A stretch of DNA of 64,000 nt. Origin: Egibacteraceae bacterium. Its GTDB lineage: Bacteria; Actinomycetota; Nitriliruptoria; Euzebyales; Egibacteraceae. The stretch is taken from positions 80,497 through 144,496 of the forward strand of contig JAUJMQ010000001.1 of NCBI GenBank assembly GCA_030446775.1, written 5' to 3'. How positions within the stretch are numbered: position 1 is the first letter of the stretch; each line of letters opens with the position of its first letter. A program made the translations under genes and the position numbers. The notes below the pieces were generated by a model that saw nothing but the letters and a program-made list of their open reading frames with translations, did not search any database and was not told where the DNA came from. Shown piece after piece: positions 44,297-53,435 of this stretch.

Positions 44297-45582
44297 GACG
44301 GCCGGGGCCGCTCACGGTCGTGCGCATCGTCGAGCTGCGCGACGGTGTCGGGGACCTGACCGACGTCGCCGGCGCGGAGCGGGTACGGGTCTACGCCTCC
44401 TGGGACGGGCGGATCCTCGGCTACGCCGAGATCCTCAACCGGCGGCAGGCCGTGTCGGCGGCGCGTCTGCGGGCCGCGCTCGCGGCGGCGCTGCAGGTCC
44501 GGCTGCTCCCGCAGGCGTGGCAGGTGGGCGACGCCATCGTGTGGGCCGAGCTCGTGTCGGCGCTCGCCGGGCGGATGCAGGACGGCGGCCCGGCGCCGGT
44601 CGCTGCGCGGCCGGCCCGCCCGGGGCCGTCGGCGTCGGTGGTGGTCGCCACGCTGGACCGCCCCGACGACCTGCGCGAGTGCCTGCGCCAGCTGCGCGAG
44701 CAGGTGACGGCTTCGCCGGTGGAGGTCGTCGTCGTCGACAACAACCCCGACTCCGGCGGCACGGCTGCCGTGCTCGCCGAGTTCCCGGACGTCGTGGCGG
44801 TCAGCGAGCGGCGCCGCGGCCTGTCCTACGCCCGCAACACCGGGATCCGCGCTGCCGGCGGGGAGATCGTCGTCATGACCGACGACGACGTGCGCATGCC
44901 GCCCGACTGGCTCGACGCGCTGCTGGCCCCCTTCGCCAGACCTGACGTCTCCGCGGTGACCGGGAACGTCCTGCCGCTGGAGTTGCGGACCCGCTCCCAG
45001 CGGCTGTTCGAGATCTACGGCGGGCTCGGGCGCGGGTTCGACCCGCAGGAGTTCGACGCCACCTGGCTGGAGCGGTTCCGTTCGGCCGCCCCGACGTGGA
45101 AGCTGGGAGCGACCGCCAACGCCGCGTTCCGGGCGTCGGTGCTGCGCGACGTCGGGCTGCTGCACGAGGCCCTCGGCGCGGGGATGCCCGCCGCCGTCGG
45201 GGAGGACACGCTGCTGTTCTACCGGGTGCTCAAGGCCGGCCACACGCTGGTCTACGAGCCGCGGGCGCATGTGTGGCACCGCCACCGCCCGGACATGGCC
45301 GGGCTGCGCAAACAGCTGTACGGCTACAGCAAGGGTCACGTCGCCTACCACCTGACGACGCTCGTCGAGGACCGGGACCTGCGGGCGCTGCACTACCTGC
45401 TGGTGCGCCTGCCCAAGGTGCACGTCCGCCGCATCACCGAGCGCTTGCGGGGGCGCGCGCCGTACCCCCTGCCGCTGAACCTGCTGGAGATCGCCGGCAA
45501 CCTGGCCGGGCCGGCCGCGTTCGTGCAGTCCCGCCGCCGCGTCCGCAACAACGCCGCAGCTCATCGCGGCGAGGAGGCCTGA
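44293..45582 (+). CDS. Family 2 glycosyltransferase with N-terminal accessory domain (second of a tandem pair)
   Basis: 429-aa paralogue of the preceding enzyme. The N-terminal ~90 residues (VRVYASWDGRILGYAEI) align in pattern with the accessory domain of the first copy. GT2 core: SVVVATLDRPDDLREC, VVVVDNNPDSGGT, SYARNTGIRAAGGEIVVMTDDDVRMP and GATANAAFRASVLRDVG. The catalytic-base region GEDTLLFYRVLKAGH and HVWHRHRPD follow. It ends one base before the methyltransferase ATG, so three genes form an operon. Confidence 0.88.
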   Translation: MRRPGPLTVVRIVELRDGVGDLTDVAGAERVRVYASWDGRILGYAEILNRRQAVSAARLRAALAAALQVRLLPQAWQVGDAIVWAELVSALAGRMQDGGPAPVAARPARPGPSASVVVATLDRPDDLRECLRQLREQVTASPVEVVVVDNNPDSGGTAAVLAEFPDVVAVSERRRGLSYARNTGIRAAGGEIVVMTDDDVRMPPDWLDALLAPFARPDVSAVTGNVLPLELRTRSQRLFEIYGGLGRGFDPQEFDATWLERFRSAAPTWKLGATANAAFRASVLRDVGLLHEALGAGMPAAVGEDTLLFYRVLKAGHTLVYEPRAHVWHRHRPDMAGLRKQLYGYSKGHVAYHLTTLVEDRDLRALHYLLVRLPKVHVRRITERLRGRAPYPLPLNLLEIAGNLAGPAAFVQSRRRVRNNAAAHRGEEA

Positions 45583-46395
45583 ATGCGCTACGAGCTGAAA
45601 GTCGAGCTCCTCAAGAGGCCGTGGGCGAACGTCCGTTGGCGCTACTGGCGGGCAAGCCGCGGTGACGACGTCGGCGCCTACGATCGGCTGCCCGAGCTCG
45701 TGCGGCAGTACGCACCCGGCGGCAGCTTCGCCGACATCGGCTGCATGTGGGGCGTCAACGGCGCCTATGCGTTCGTCGCCGAGGAGGCCGGCGCGGCGCC
45801 GGTCGTCGGCGTGGACGTCTTCGGCCCCACACCCGAGTTCGAGCAGGAGCGGTCCCAGCGCGGGTCGTCGGTCGACTTCCTCCTCGGCGACGTGACCGAC
45901 ACCGGCACCCTGGAGCGGATCGGCACGGTGGACACCGTCCTGTGCGCCGGGGTGCTCTACCACCACCCCAGCCCCTTCGACGTCCTGGTCGCCCTCCGCG
46001 CGATCTGCCGGCGCACGCTGATTCTGCGGACCTCGACCATCCCGGAGGTCGACGGCCTGCCGGGAGCGGCGGTGTACTGGCCGCTGCTGACCGAGCGCCA
46101 GCGGAGGCGCTGGAACCTGCGCTCGCTGGGTGTGGAATCCCAAGTCGGCATCAGCGGGCCGTTCGACCCGGAGCAGGGCTACGGCAACTGGTTCTGGGGG
46201 CTGACCCCGAGCTGCCTGATCGCGCTGGCCCGCACCGCCGGCTTCGCTGTGGAGCGCCGGCAGCCCGAGGCCTTCGCGCAGACGTTGATCTGCACGCCGG
46301 TGCAGCCGCCGTTCACCCATGTCCTGCCCGACGCCGCTCGGGCCCGGCAGATGGCCGCCGAGGTGTCACGCGCCAGCCGCGCGCGTCCCGCCTGA
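45583..46395 (+). CDS. SAM-dependent methyltransferase of the glycan cluster
   Basis: 270-aa class I methyltransferase. SAM-binding motif I in SFADIGCMWGVNGAYAF near residue 50, an acidic VVGVDVFG, then VLCAGVLYHHPSPFDVL near 125, a pattern typical of the DUF1698/CmoB-like and O-methyltransferase families encoded in polysaccharide loci. The C-terminal half has ISGPFDPEQGYGNWFWGLTP, reminiscent of lipid-A/glycan-modifying members. Its start follows the upstream stop directly. Repeat copy C lies just after its end. Confidence 0.82.
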   Translation: MRYELKVELLKRPWANVRWRYWRASRGDDVGAYDRLPELVRQYAPGGSFADIGCMWGVNGAYAFVAEEAGAAPVVGVDVFGPTPEFEQERSQRGSSVDFLLGDVTDTGTLERIGTVDTVLCAGVLYHHPSPFDVLVALRAICRRTLILRTSTIPEVDGLPGAAVYWPLLTERQRRRWNLRSLGVESQVGISGPFDPEQGYGNWFWGLTPSCLIALARTAGFAVERRQPEAFAQTLICTPVQPPFTHVLPDAARARQMAAEVSRASRARPA

Positions 46396-46403
46396 GGCGC
46401 AAA

Positions 46404-46458
46404 CCTGTCTCCCGCAGGGAGTCGTCGGACGCAAGCCGCCGGCGTTTGCGGTGCGTCC
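46404..46458 (+). repeat. Dispersed 3'-end repeat, copy C
   Basis: CCTGTCTCCCGCAGGGAGTC, then GTCGGACGCAAGCCGCCGGC and GTTTGCGGTGCGTCC. The hairpin is conserved with a compensating loop change (CTCCC-GCA-GGGAG). It fills nearly the whole 62-base gap between two convergent genes and touches the stop codon of the glycosyltransferase on the minus strand, so it may act as a bidirectional terminator. Confidence 0.8.
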
Positions 46459-47294
46459 TACAGCCCGTCTTGGCTGTGCACCAGGTCGGCGACGAACCCG
46501 GTGACGATCGTGGGGATCCGCCGCACGTCCAGCACGAGCTTGCGCAGGTCACGCTGGCGGCCGTGGAGGGCCGCCACGCCGGCGGCGCGCTGGAGGGTCC
46601 GCCGGAGCACGTCGGCGCGTGACTGCTCCAGCTCTGGGAACATCACCTTGAACCCGGCGTTGACAGCACGGTTGCGACGGTACTGGTTGCGCGCGGTGTG
46701 CGGCGCATGCCACACCGCGGCGGTGGGGTCGAACACGACGCTGTAGCCACGTCTCATGGCCTCGCGTCCCCAGGCCTTGTCCTCCGCGGCTGGCACGTCG
46801 ACGTCGAAGGGGAACTGCTGCCACAGGGCACGCCGTAACGCCGAGTTGCCGTTGGACAACCCGAAGCCCCGGGTGGCGAGCGTGTAGCTGCCGGGCTCCT
46901 GGCGGACCGGTGGCCCGGGGGGCGGGAAGGGCTTGCCGGGCGGGCGCCCCGGCCCCCACGCGGCGGCGACCGACGGGTCGTCGAAGTGGCGGAGCAGCTT
47001 GGCGAGCCACTCGCCGTCCAGGGGGACGCAGTGGGCCGACAGGCACACGAGGATCTCGCCGGACGCATGCTCGGCCAGGACGTTGAGCGCGTGGCTGTAG
47101 CCCCACTCGGCCGGATCCAGATGCAGGATCTTGACCGGGTACCGGGCCGCGACCTCCAGCGTGCGGTCGGTGGAGCCGGAGTCCAGCACCAGGACCTCAT
47201 GGGGGTCGACGCTCTGCGCGAAGACGCCTTCCAACGTGGGCCCGAGGCCCTTCTCCTCGTTCTTGGTCCGGATCAGGATCGATGCGGTCCTCAT
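46458..47294 (-). CDS. Family 2 glycosyltransferase (rhamnosyltransferase-like)
   Basis: 278-aa GT2 enzyme. SILIRTKNEEKGLGPTLEGV at the N-terminus, VLVLDSGSTDRTLEVA near residue 32, acceptor region YSHALNVLAEHASGEILVCLSAH near 65, and EDKAWGREAMRRGY with the catalytic acid near 168. The pattern fits rhamnosyl- and related transferases of O-antigen-like loci. The ATG overlaps the stop of the Wzt-like gene by four bases, so it is last in a permease-ATPase-transferase operon. Intact. Confidence 0.88.
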   Translation of the reverse strand: MRTASILIRTKNEEKGLGPTLEGVFAQSVDPHEVLVLDSGSTDRTLEVAARYPVKILHLDPAEWGYSHALNVLAEHASGEILVCLSAHCVPLDGEWLAKLLRHFDDPSVAAAWGPGRPPGKPFPPPGPPVRQEPGSYTLATRGFGLSNGNSALRRALWQQFPFDVDVPAAEDKAWGREAMRRGYSVVFDPTAAVWHAPHTARNQYRRNRAVNAGFKVMFPELEQSRADVLRRTLQRAAGVAALHGRQRDLRKLVLDVRRIPTIVTGFVADLVHSQDGL

Positions 47295-48469
47295 GTCACG
47301 CTCCACCGGTGCGGTGGGGCCAGCGGCCCGGGGACCGAAGCGCCGACCACCTCGAAGGGGTAGGCGTGCCAGCGGTAGTCGTACGGGCGGTCCCAGCCGG
47401 CCTCGTAGATCCCGACATCGAGCCGGTAGTCCCCGCCGACGAGGTCGAGGCGGTCCAGGTGCAGGCACACGCGCCCGGAACCGGACAGGGGGCCGACGGT
47501 CTGCCCGTCGGCGGCCGTCGACAGGTCGAAGCACCGCTCGCCGCTGCCCTCGGTGTGCGCGCTGACTCCGAAGATGGCGCCGGGCACCGGCTCGTGGACC
47601 AGGTACTCGATCTCGACGGTCATGCCCTGGCCGGCGACGACGCGCTCGCCTGGCCGCCCCGCGGCATCGAGCAGCCGCACGCCGACGATCTCGACCTCAC
47701 CCGAGCCCATCCGGACGCTGCCGTCGGTGCCGGCCACGCTCGGCACGCCCTCGGTCATCGCGCGCTCGTAGCGGTCCACGACCTCGTCGACGGGCCCGAC
47801 GGCCCGGCGTTGCCCACCCGACAGCCACACGACGCGGGAGCACAGCCGGCGGACCTGCGCCATGTAGTGCGACGTGACGACGATCGTCACACCGACTGAC
47901 TGCATCTCCTCGAGCCGGACGAGGCACTTCTCCTGGAAGCGCAGGTCGCCGACCGACAGGATCTCGTCCACGAGGAGGATCTCCGGCTCGACCGCGACGG
48001 CGGTCGCGAACGCCAGGCGCAGCCGCATGCCGCTGGAGTAGGTGCGCAGCGGCTGGTCCATCTCCGCTTCGAGCTCGGCGAAGCCGGCGATCTGGGGCAG
48101 CCGGGCGCGGGCCTGTCGCGCCGTCAGGCCGCCGAGCAGCGCGAGGGTGAGTGCGTTCTCCTCGCCCGACAGCAGCGGATGGACGCCGTCCCCCAACGAC
48201 AGCAGCCCGCTGACCCGGCCGTGGACCTCGACGCGGCCCTCGGTGGGTCGGGTCAGGCCGGCGAGCAGTCGCAGCATCGTCGACTTGCCGCTGCCGTTGC
48301 CGCCGATCAGCCCGACGGTCTCGCCGCGGCCCACGTCGAACGAGACGTCGCGCAGGGCCCACGAGTCGGTGCGCGCCCGCCACTCGGGCATGCTCCGCAG
48401 CGTCCGGGGCCGCCCGCTGGGGTCGCGGCGGTAGCGCTTGCCGACGCCGGCGACGGTGATCGCGCTCAC
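47291..48469 (-). CDS. Polysaccharide ABC exporter ATP-binding subunit (Wzt/TagH-like)
   Basis: 392-aa ATPase. Walker A LIGGNGSGKSTMLRLL, Q-loop region, signature YSSGMRLRLAFATAV and Walker B ILLVDEILSVGD, all of the polysaccharide-export subfamily. Beyond the nucleotide domain (about residue 240) is a Wzt-type C-terminal beta-sandwich (VEIEYLVHEPVPGAIFGVSAHT) that in E. coli O9a binds the non-reducing terminus of the glycan. GTG 48469 overlaps the permease stop. It powers export of the glycan made by the neighbouring transferases. Confidence 0.9.
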   Translation of the reverse strand: MSAITVAGVGKRYRRDPSGRPRTLRSMPEWRARTDSWALRDVSFDVGRGETVGLIGGNGSGKSTMLRLLAGLTRPTEGRVEVHGRVSGLLSLGDGVHPLLSGEENALTLALLGGLTARQARARLPQIAGFAELEAEMDQPLRTYSSGMRLRLAFATAVAVEPEILLVDEILSVGDLRFQEKCLVRLEEMQSVGVTIVVTSHYMAQVRRLCSRVVWLSGGQRRAVGPVDEVVDRYERAMTEGVPSVAGTDGSVRMGSGEVEIVGVRLLDAAGRPGERVVAGQGMTVEIEYLVHEPVPGAIFGVSAHTEGSGERCFDLSTAADGQTVGPLSGSGRVCLHLDRLDLVGGDYRLDVGIYEAGWDRPYDYRWHAYPFEVVGASVPGPLAPPHRWSVT

Positions 48470-49263
48470 AGCTCGTCCACGAACGTCGGGCTGGCGGCCC
48501 GGTAGACGGCGTAGCCGGCGGCGCACACCGCTGCGCACGCCAGCGTCAAGCCCAGGAACGCCCCGGGTGCGGGCAGCGTGCCCTGGACGAGGATGGCCCG
48601 GTAGGTGCCCAGGAGGCTGGCGACCGGGTTGAGCTGCACGAGCAGCGGATAGCGCCCGAGGAGCTGCTCGGCGGGGTAGAACACCGGAGTGAGGTAGAAA
48701 CCCAGCAGCAGCGCGAGGTCGACGAACAGCCGGACGTCACGGAAGTAGACGTTCGCGGCGCACAGCAGGTAGCCCAGCCCGACGGTCAGCAGCAGCTGGG
48801 CGCCCATGACCAGTGGCAGCGCCAGCGCCGTGAGCGGGATGCCGTCGCCCAGCAGCAGGAAGACGAGCAGCACCGGCAGGGCGGCCAGGTAGTCAAGCCC
48901 GTCGGTGAGGACGCTGACGACCGGCAGCACCGCCCGCGGCACACCAGGTCGCAGGAGCAGGTCGCCGCGATCCACGGCGCTGGACGTCGCCGACGCGACA
49001 CCCGAGCTGAACCAGCTCCATGCGATCAGGCCGGTGAACAGGAAAGCGGGATAGTTGGGGATGTCCAGCGGGATGATCCGCGTGAAGATGAACCCCAGGA
49101 TGAGCAGGCGCGCCAGCGGCTGGCCGACCGCCCAGACCCAGCCGAGCAGCGCCCGCCGGTAGCGCAGGCGGAACTCCCTCGCGACCAGATGGGTCACGAG
49201 GTCCACGGCGTAGCGCCGGCGCTCCAGCGTTGCGTTCACGACCCTCCACGGGCTGGGCGCCAT
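48466..49263 (-). CDS. Polysaccharide ABC exporter permease (Wzm/TagG-like)
   Basis: 265-aa ABC-2 type permease with six hydrophobic helices and the family signature LVAREFRLRYRRALLGWVWAV near the N-terminus. A further conserved block is YFRDVRLFVDLALLLGFYLTPVFYP, then RYPLLVQLNPVASLLGTYRAILVQG. It partners the downstream ATPase; the two stop/start codons overlap. First gene of the operon; its upstream region carries tandem hairpins that end the preceding transcript. Confidence 0.92.
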   Translation of the reverse strand: MAPSPWRVVNATLERRRYAVDLVTHLVAREFRLRYRRALLGWVWAVGQPLARLLILGFIFTRIIPLDIPNYPAFLFTGLIAWSWFSSGVASATSSAVDRGDLLLRPGVPRAVLPVVSVLTDGLDYLAALPVLLVFLLLGDGIPLTALALPLVMGAQLLLTVGLGYLLCAANVYFRDVRLFVDLALLLGFYLTPVFYPAEQLLGRYPLLVQLNPVASLLGTYRAILVQGTLPAPGAFLGLTLACAAVCAAGYAVYRAASPTFVDEL

Positions 49264-49324
49264 CGCCGCGGAAGGCCGACGTCACGCCGTCATCGAAAGA
49301 GGTCGGCGCGCGGAGGGGCTGCCT

Positions 49325-49372
49325 GTAGGCCGGACCCCCCGTGGTCCGCCTACCTGTCGCTCAGTGAGCGAC
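49325..49372 (-). terminator. Two adjacent hairpins 3' of the large glycosyltransferase gene
   Basis: Nearest the stop codon lies the perfect palindrome GTCGCTCA-G-TGAGCGAC (49356-49372). Beyond it comes GTAGGCCGGACC with GGTCCGCCTAC (49325-49353), an eleven-pair stem with one bulged base. Both are in the 112-base gap before the Wzm start on the same strand. Likely transcription terminators, possibly isolating the exporter operon. Confidence 0.6.
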
Positions 49373-49375
49373 CAG

Positions 49376-51371
49376 TCACTCACAAGCATACCGCGTTACG
49401 GTCCTGACGAGGAACACGCGCCGGTCCCACGGCGAGCCGCCCCACCACAGCGGCGCGGGCCCCAGCACGGTCGGGCCCCTCCGCACGGCCACCGGCGCGG
49501 CGTGGTCCGCCGCCGGCGACGGCCACGAAGGCGAGTCGAGGTCGAGGTCGGCCCCGGTGCGGGCGGCCCGCCGGCCCTCGTCTAGCAGCCGTCGCACCGC
49601 CCGTGGCCCGCCGGCGCCCGCGCCCACCCCGGACCAGTAGGCGGTACGCACCAGCACGCTCAGCACCGCGGCCGCCGCCGGCCGCGCGCCGACGCGATCC
49701 AGGAGGGCCACCGCCGGCGGCCCCAGCAGCGACGCTCCGCGCGCTGCAGGGCGGGCAGGCGCACGGCGCATCGAGCCACCTTCTGGGCGGCGGCCGGCAG
49801 GTCGTCCAGCGCGGCCAGCGGCAGCCAGCCGAGCGCCTCCGGGTGGGCTCGGGCGAAGGCGACGTCGCCGGCGCCCTCCGCGAAGCGCGCGCACAGGCCG
49901 TGACGCAGCCGCAGGTCGGCGTCATGGATGACGGCCGCCTCCGGAACGCCGCGCACCGGTACACCGGCCAGCGCGAGGCGGTAGCCCAGCTCCCAGTCCT
50001 CGCGGCGCGGAGGCGGGAGAAGCCTCCGGCGGCCTGGAACGCCGTCCTCGGCAGTGACAGGTTGGAGGTGCAGGCGTCGGCGAAGGTCAGCTCCCCGCCG
50101 CCTGCGAGGTGGGTCGAGTAGCGCGCCCACCAGTTGCGCAGCCGCTGCTCGTGGATGCCGGTCTCGCCGCCCAGGCGGGGCACCGCCGGCCCCACCACCG
50201 CCGCCGCACCGCCGGCGGCGGCCCGGGCGTGCGCCAGCAGCACGCCGTCGTCGACCGGGATGACGTCGTCGTCGAGGAACACCAGGAGCTCACCCTCACA
50301 ACGGGCTGCCGCGGCGTTGCGGGCCACGCCGGCGCCGTTGCCCTGCCGCGACCCCGGTGCGGCCAGCTCCACGATGAACGGGCGTCGCCGCAGGCCGGCG
50401 CGCCGGATGGCGGTGACCGACCCGTCGACGTCACCGTCGGCGCAGACGACGATCTCGAGCCGCGCGTCGGGGTAGCGCTGCGCGTCCAGCGCTCGCAGCA
50501 GGCGCACGACAAGCTCCCGGCGGCCTCGGGTGGGCACGACCACCGACAGCGCCGGCAGCCGCTCGGCGGCCCGCCCGGTGCGAGCGGCAGCCGGCGCGGC
50601 TGCGGCGGGCAGGGTCGGCGGAGCCGGATCGGCGACCGGCGCGGCCGCGGCGGGCCGGGCGGCGGGAGCCGCGCGCTCGGTGGGCCGCCACGCGCTCGCG
50701 GCCGGCTCGGACGCCAGCTGGTAGCCGGCCCGCAGCACCGCCGCGGGCACGGTGGCGCGCGCGGCGGCACCGTCCCAGGCGGTCGGGTCGGGCCCCAGGG
50801 CCAGGGCGAGAAAGGCACGCCGGACGACCAGGGGGGCGTCGGCCTGCCACGGCCGGGCCGCGCGCACGTGCGCCCGCGTGCCGTCGACGGTTCGCTGACG
50901 CAGCTCGGCCCTCAACGCGCCGATGCCGTCGGGGGCTACCCGGCGCGGCAGGGCGGCGCCGCGGACGGCCATCACGAGCGGGTCGGCGAACGCGTCCTCC
51001 AGCGCCGCCGCCCAGCGGCCGTCCAGCTCCCATCCGGTGGGAACGAAGGCCACGATCTCCGCCCCTTCCGCCGACGCCGGGGTTCGCTGCGCGCCTGCCC
51101 CCACCGCGGGGTCCTGTCCGGCGCGCAGCGGCTCGACGGCGCCCAGGGACGCCAGCAGCCGCCAGCGCTGCAGCGCGGGTCCGAAGCGCTCTGCCACCCC
51201 GTCGTCGCCGACGTCAGGTCCCGCCGGTCCCCGGTGGACCACCGCCCCGAGCGGTCTTCCCTGCCACCGGGCGACGACTACGGCCGCTGCCGGCACACGG
51301 CCGCCCCCAGGGGCGCCCACGTCGTCGAGGTCGACGAGGACGACCGGCAGCGGCGTCGCCGAGCCTGACAC
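49376..51371 (-). CDS. Large glycosyltransferase (GT2) with two apparent frameshifts
   Basis: Start GTG 51371 follows AAGGAGG nine bases away. An N-terminal region of ~240 residues (LPVVLVDLDDVGAPGG) resembles a second, degenerate GT-like domain. A Pro/Ala linker then leads to a GT2 core: LSVVVPTRGRRELVVRLL, VVCADGDVDGS, LLVFLDDDVIPVDDG and CTSNLSLPRTAFQAAGGF. Near 50015 the frame shifts to read REDWELGYRLALAGVPV and IHDADLRLRHG. Near 49740 it shifts again to ASLLGPPAVALLDRV and SVLVRTAYWSGVGAG, ending RYACE. All pieces together make one plausible protein of about 665 residues. Confidence 0.78.
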
Positions 51372-51527
51372 CTCGCCGGTCCTCCTTGTGCTCCGTGGCG
51401 TTGTCCGGAGCCCTCCGGACGGTAGCCGGACGAAAGGCGCGCGGGCTTCAGCACCTCCAGGGCCGCGCCGAGAACGAGGGAGCGGCCCGGCGGACGCAGC
51501 AGCCGGCCAACACAGGAGCAGCACAGC

Positions 51528-53207
51528 ATGCAACCCGCATCCACCACGCCGGCGTTCGCGGTCATCGCGGTTGTCGCGGCCATCGCGGCCCTGCTGGCCA
51601 TGCCGGCGCCGGCAGCGGCCGCCACCGGCGACGGCGCGAGCCCACCGACCGCGACCACGTACTACGTCAGCGCCGCGGGAGACGACGCCGCGGCGGGGAC
51701 CAGCCCGCAGGAGCCCTGGCGGACCCTGTCGCGGGCGAGCCGGGCGGTGCTCGGAGCCGGGGACCGCGTGCTGCTGGAGGCAGGGGTGACCCACGCTGGC
51801 ACCCTGGTCATCGACGCCGCCGACGGCGGCACGGCACAGGCTCCGATCGTGGTCGGCAGCTACGGGGTCGGCCGGGCGCGGATCTGGGCCGGCGCCACCG
51901 ACGGCATCCGGCTGCTTGACACCGCCGGCGCCCAGATCAGCGACTTGGAGATCGTCGGCTCCGGCCGGGCCGACAACACGGGCAGCGGGATCTCGGTGTA
52001 CAGCCGCCGAACCGACGTGCCGGTCCTGGCGTACCTGAGGCTCCGCGACATCACCGTCCGGCGTTTCGGCGCCTGGGGCGTCATCATCGGGGCCGAAGCC
52101 GGCGCCGCCGGCTACGCCGACGTGCGAGTGGAGCGGGTGACTGCCTCCGCCAACGGCGAGGGCGGCATCCTCACCTGGGCCGGCGCGCCGCGCACCCACC
52201 GCGACATCGTCATCGCGGACTCGCGCGCCTTCGCCAACCCGGGCGTGCCCGGGATGGCCAAGAACTCGGGCAACGGCATCGTGCTCGGCAGCACTGCGGG
52301 CGGGGTGATCGAGCGGTGCCTGGCCTACCGCAACGGCGGCCTCAACGACGGCCCGGAGGGCGGCGCGGGCATCTGGACCTACGACAGCGACCGGGTCCTG
52401 ATCCAGCACAACGAGTCATACGCGAACCGCACCGGCGGGCCGACCGACGGAGACGGCTTCGACCTGGACCAGAACACCACCAACGCCGTGGTGCAGTTCA
52501 ACTACTCGCACGACAACGACGGAGCCGGTTACCTCCTGGCGCACGGTCCTGCCGGCGGCGCGCACAGCGGCAACGTCGTGCGCTTCAACGTCAGTGAGAA
52601 CGACGGTCGCCGCAACGGCTACGGCGCCATCCAGCTGTGGGGACGGATCACCGACGCCGAGATCAGCCGCAACACCGTCTTCCTCCGTCCTCCAGCGCAA
52701 GGCCGCCCGGAGGCGCTGTCGGTGGGCAACTCGTCGGTGGAGGACCGCGACGTCCGAGCGGTGGCCGTGCGCGGCAACATCTTCCAGACCACGGGCGGCC
52801 TGCGGCTGCTCGAGGTCACCAGGGGCCAGGTCGACGGGATGAGCGATCTCACCTTCTCCGGCAACGCCTGGTCCCCGTCGGGGTCGTCATTCGACGTGGG
52901 CTGGGGCGGGCGCTCCTATCCCAGCCTCGCGCGCTGGCGGTCGGGCACTGGGCAGGAGACGTCGGGCGGCATCCCGACCGGGTGGCAGACGCATCCGGGA
53001 CTGGCTCGGCCAGGGGCAGGGGTGACGCTGGCTGACCCGGCGCTGCTCCCGACGCTGGACGGCTACCGGCTGCGTGCGGGTTCACCTCTCGTCGACCGCG
53101 GTCTGGTCCTGCCGCCTGCTGTGTCGGCCGCCCCAGCCCCCCACGACTTCGCCGGTGGACCGGTCGTGGCCGGCGCCGCGCCCGACGTCGGCGCGCTCGA
53201 GCGCTGA
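51528..53207 (+). CDS. Secreted right-handed beta-helix protein
   Basis: 559-aa exported protein. Signal peptide at residues 1-33 (AVIAVVAAIAALLAMPAPAAAA). It then carries the DUF1565-like opening YYVSAAGDDAAAGTSPQEPWRTL, common at the start of parallel beta-helix carbohydrate-active proteins. Repeated coils follow: ISDLEIVGSGRADNTGSGISV, YADVRVERVTASANGEGGI and GDGFDLDQNTTNAVVQFNYSHDNDG. The C-terminus reads LVDRGLVLPP then APDVGALER, typical of these proteins. Candidate polysaccharide lyase or surface adhesin. Divergent from the large glycosyltransferase. Confidence 0.87.
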   Translation: MQPASTTPAFAVIAVVAAIAALLAMPAPAAAATGDGASPPTATTYYVSAAGDDAAAGTSPQEPWRTLSRASRAVLGAGDRVLLEAGVTHAGTLVIDAADGGTAQAPIVVGSYGVGRARIWAGATDGIRLLDTAGAQISDLEIVGSGRADNTGSGISVYSRRTDVPVLAYLRLRDITVRRFGAWGVIIGAEAGAAGYADVRVERVTASANGEGGILTWAGAPRTHRDIVIADSRAFANPGVPGMAKNSGNGIVLGSTAGGVIERCLAYRNGGLNDGPEGGAGIWTYDSDRVLIQHNESYANRTGGPTDGDGFDLDQNTTNAVVQFNYSHDNDGAGYLLAHGPAGGAHSGNVVRFNVSENDGRRNGYGAIQLWGRITDAEISRNTVFLRPPAQGRPEALSVGNSSVEDRDVRAVAVRGNIFQTTGGLRLLEVTRGQVDGMSDLTFSGNAWSPSGSSFDVGWGGRSYPSLARWRSGTGQETSGGIPTGWQTHPGLARPGAGVTLADPALLPTLDGYRLRAGSPLVDRGLVLPPAVSAAPAPHDFAGGPVVAGAAPDVGALER

Positions 53208-53407
53208 CGCCCGCGTGGAGCCACCTGGGAGCGGCGGCACAGCGACGCGCGGGTCCCGGCGCTGGCAACCGCGTGGTTGGCGTCCACGTGGGCCCGGCGA
53301 CCCGTACGGCCGCGTGGGCCCGCCTGGTCCGCCCCGGCGCCGGCGGTCCGTTGCGTGCGTCGATTGGCGTGTTTGCGGGGCCGGTCGACGCACGCGTCGG
53401 GTCGCTC

Positions 53408-53427
53408 GCCGCGCCGTCCGGCGCGGC
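53408..53427 (-). terminator. Hairpin terminator candidate after the GDPD gene
   Basis: GCCGCGCCG-TC-CGGCGCGGC, a perfect nine-pair stem, eight bases beyond the stop codon at 53436. It lies in the 228-base gap between convergent genes. The rest of that gap holds no gene I can support; it also contains a nine-base inverted repeat GTGCGTCGA/TCGACGCAC with a wide spacer (about 53364-53402). Confidence 0.55.
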
Positions 53428-53435
53428 GGTGTCGC

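Noticed and set aside
53208-53435. Possible small gene in the convergent gap after the beta-helix protein
   Set aside because: Frames there have no ribosome site and shadow-like composition; hairpins explain the region better.
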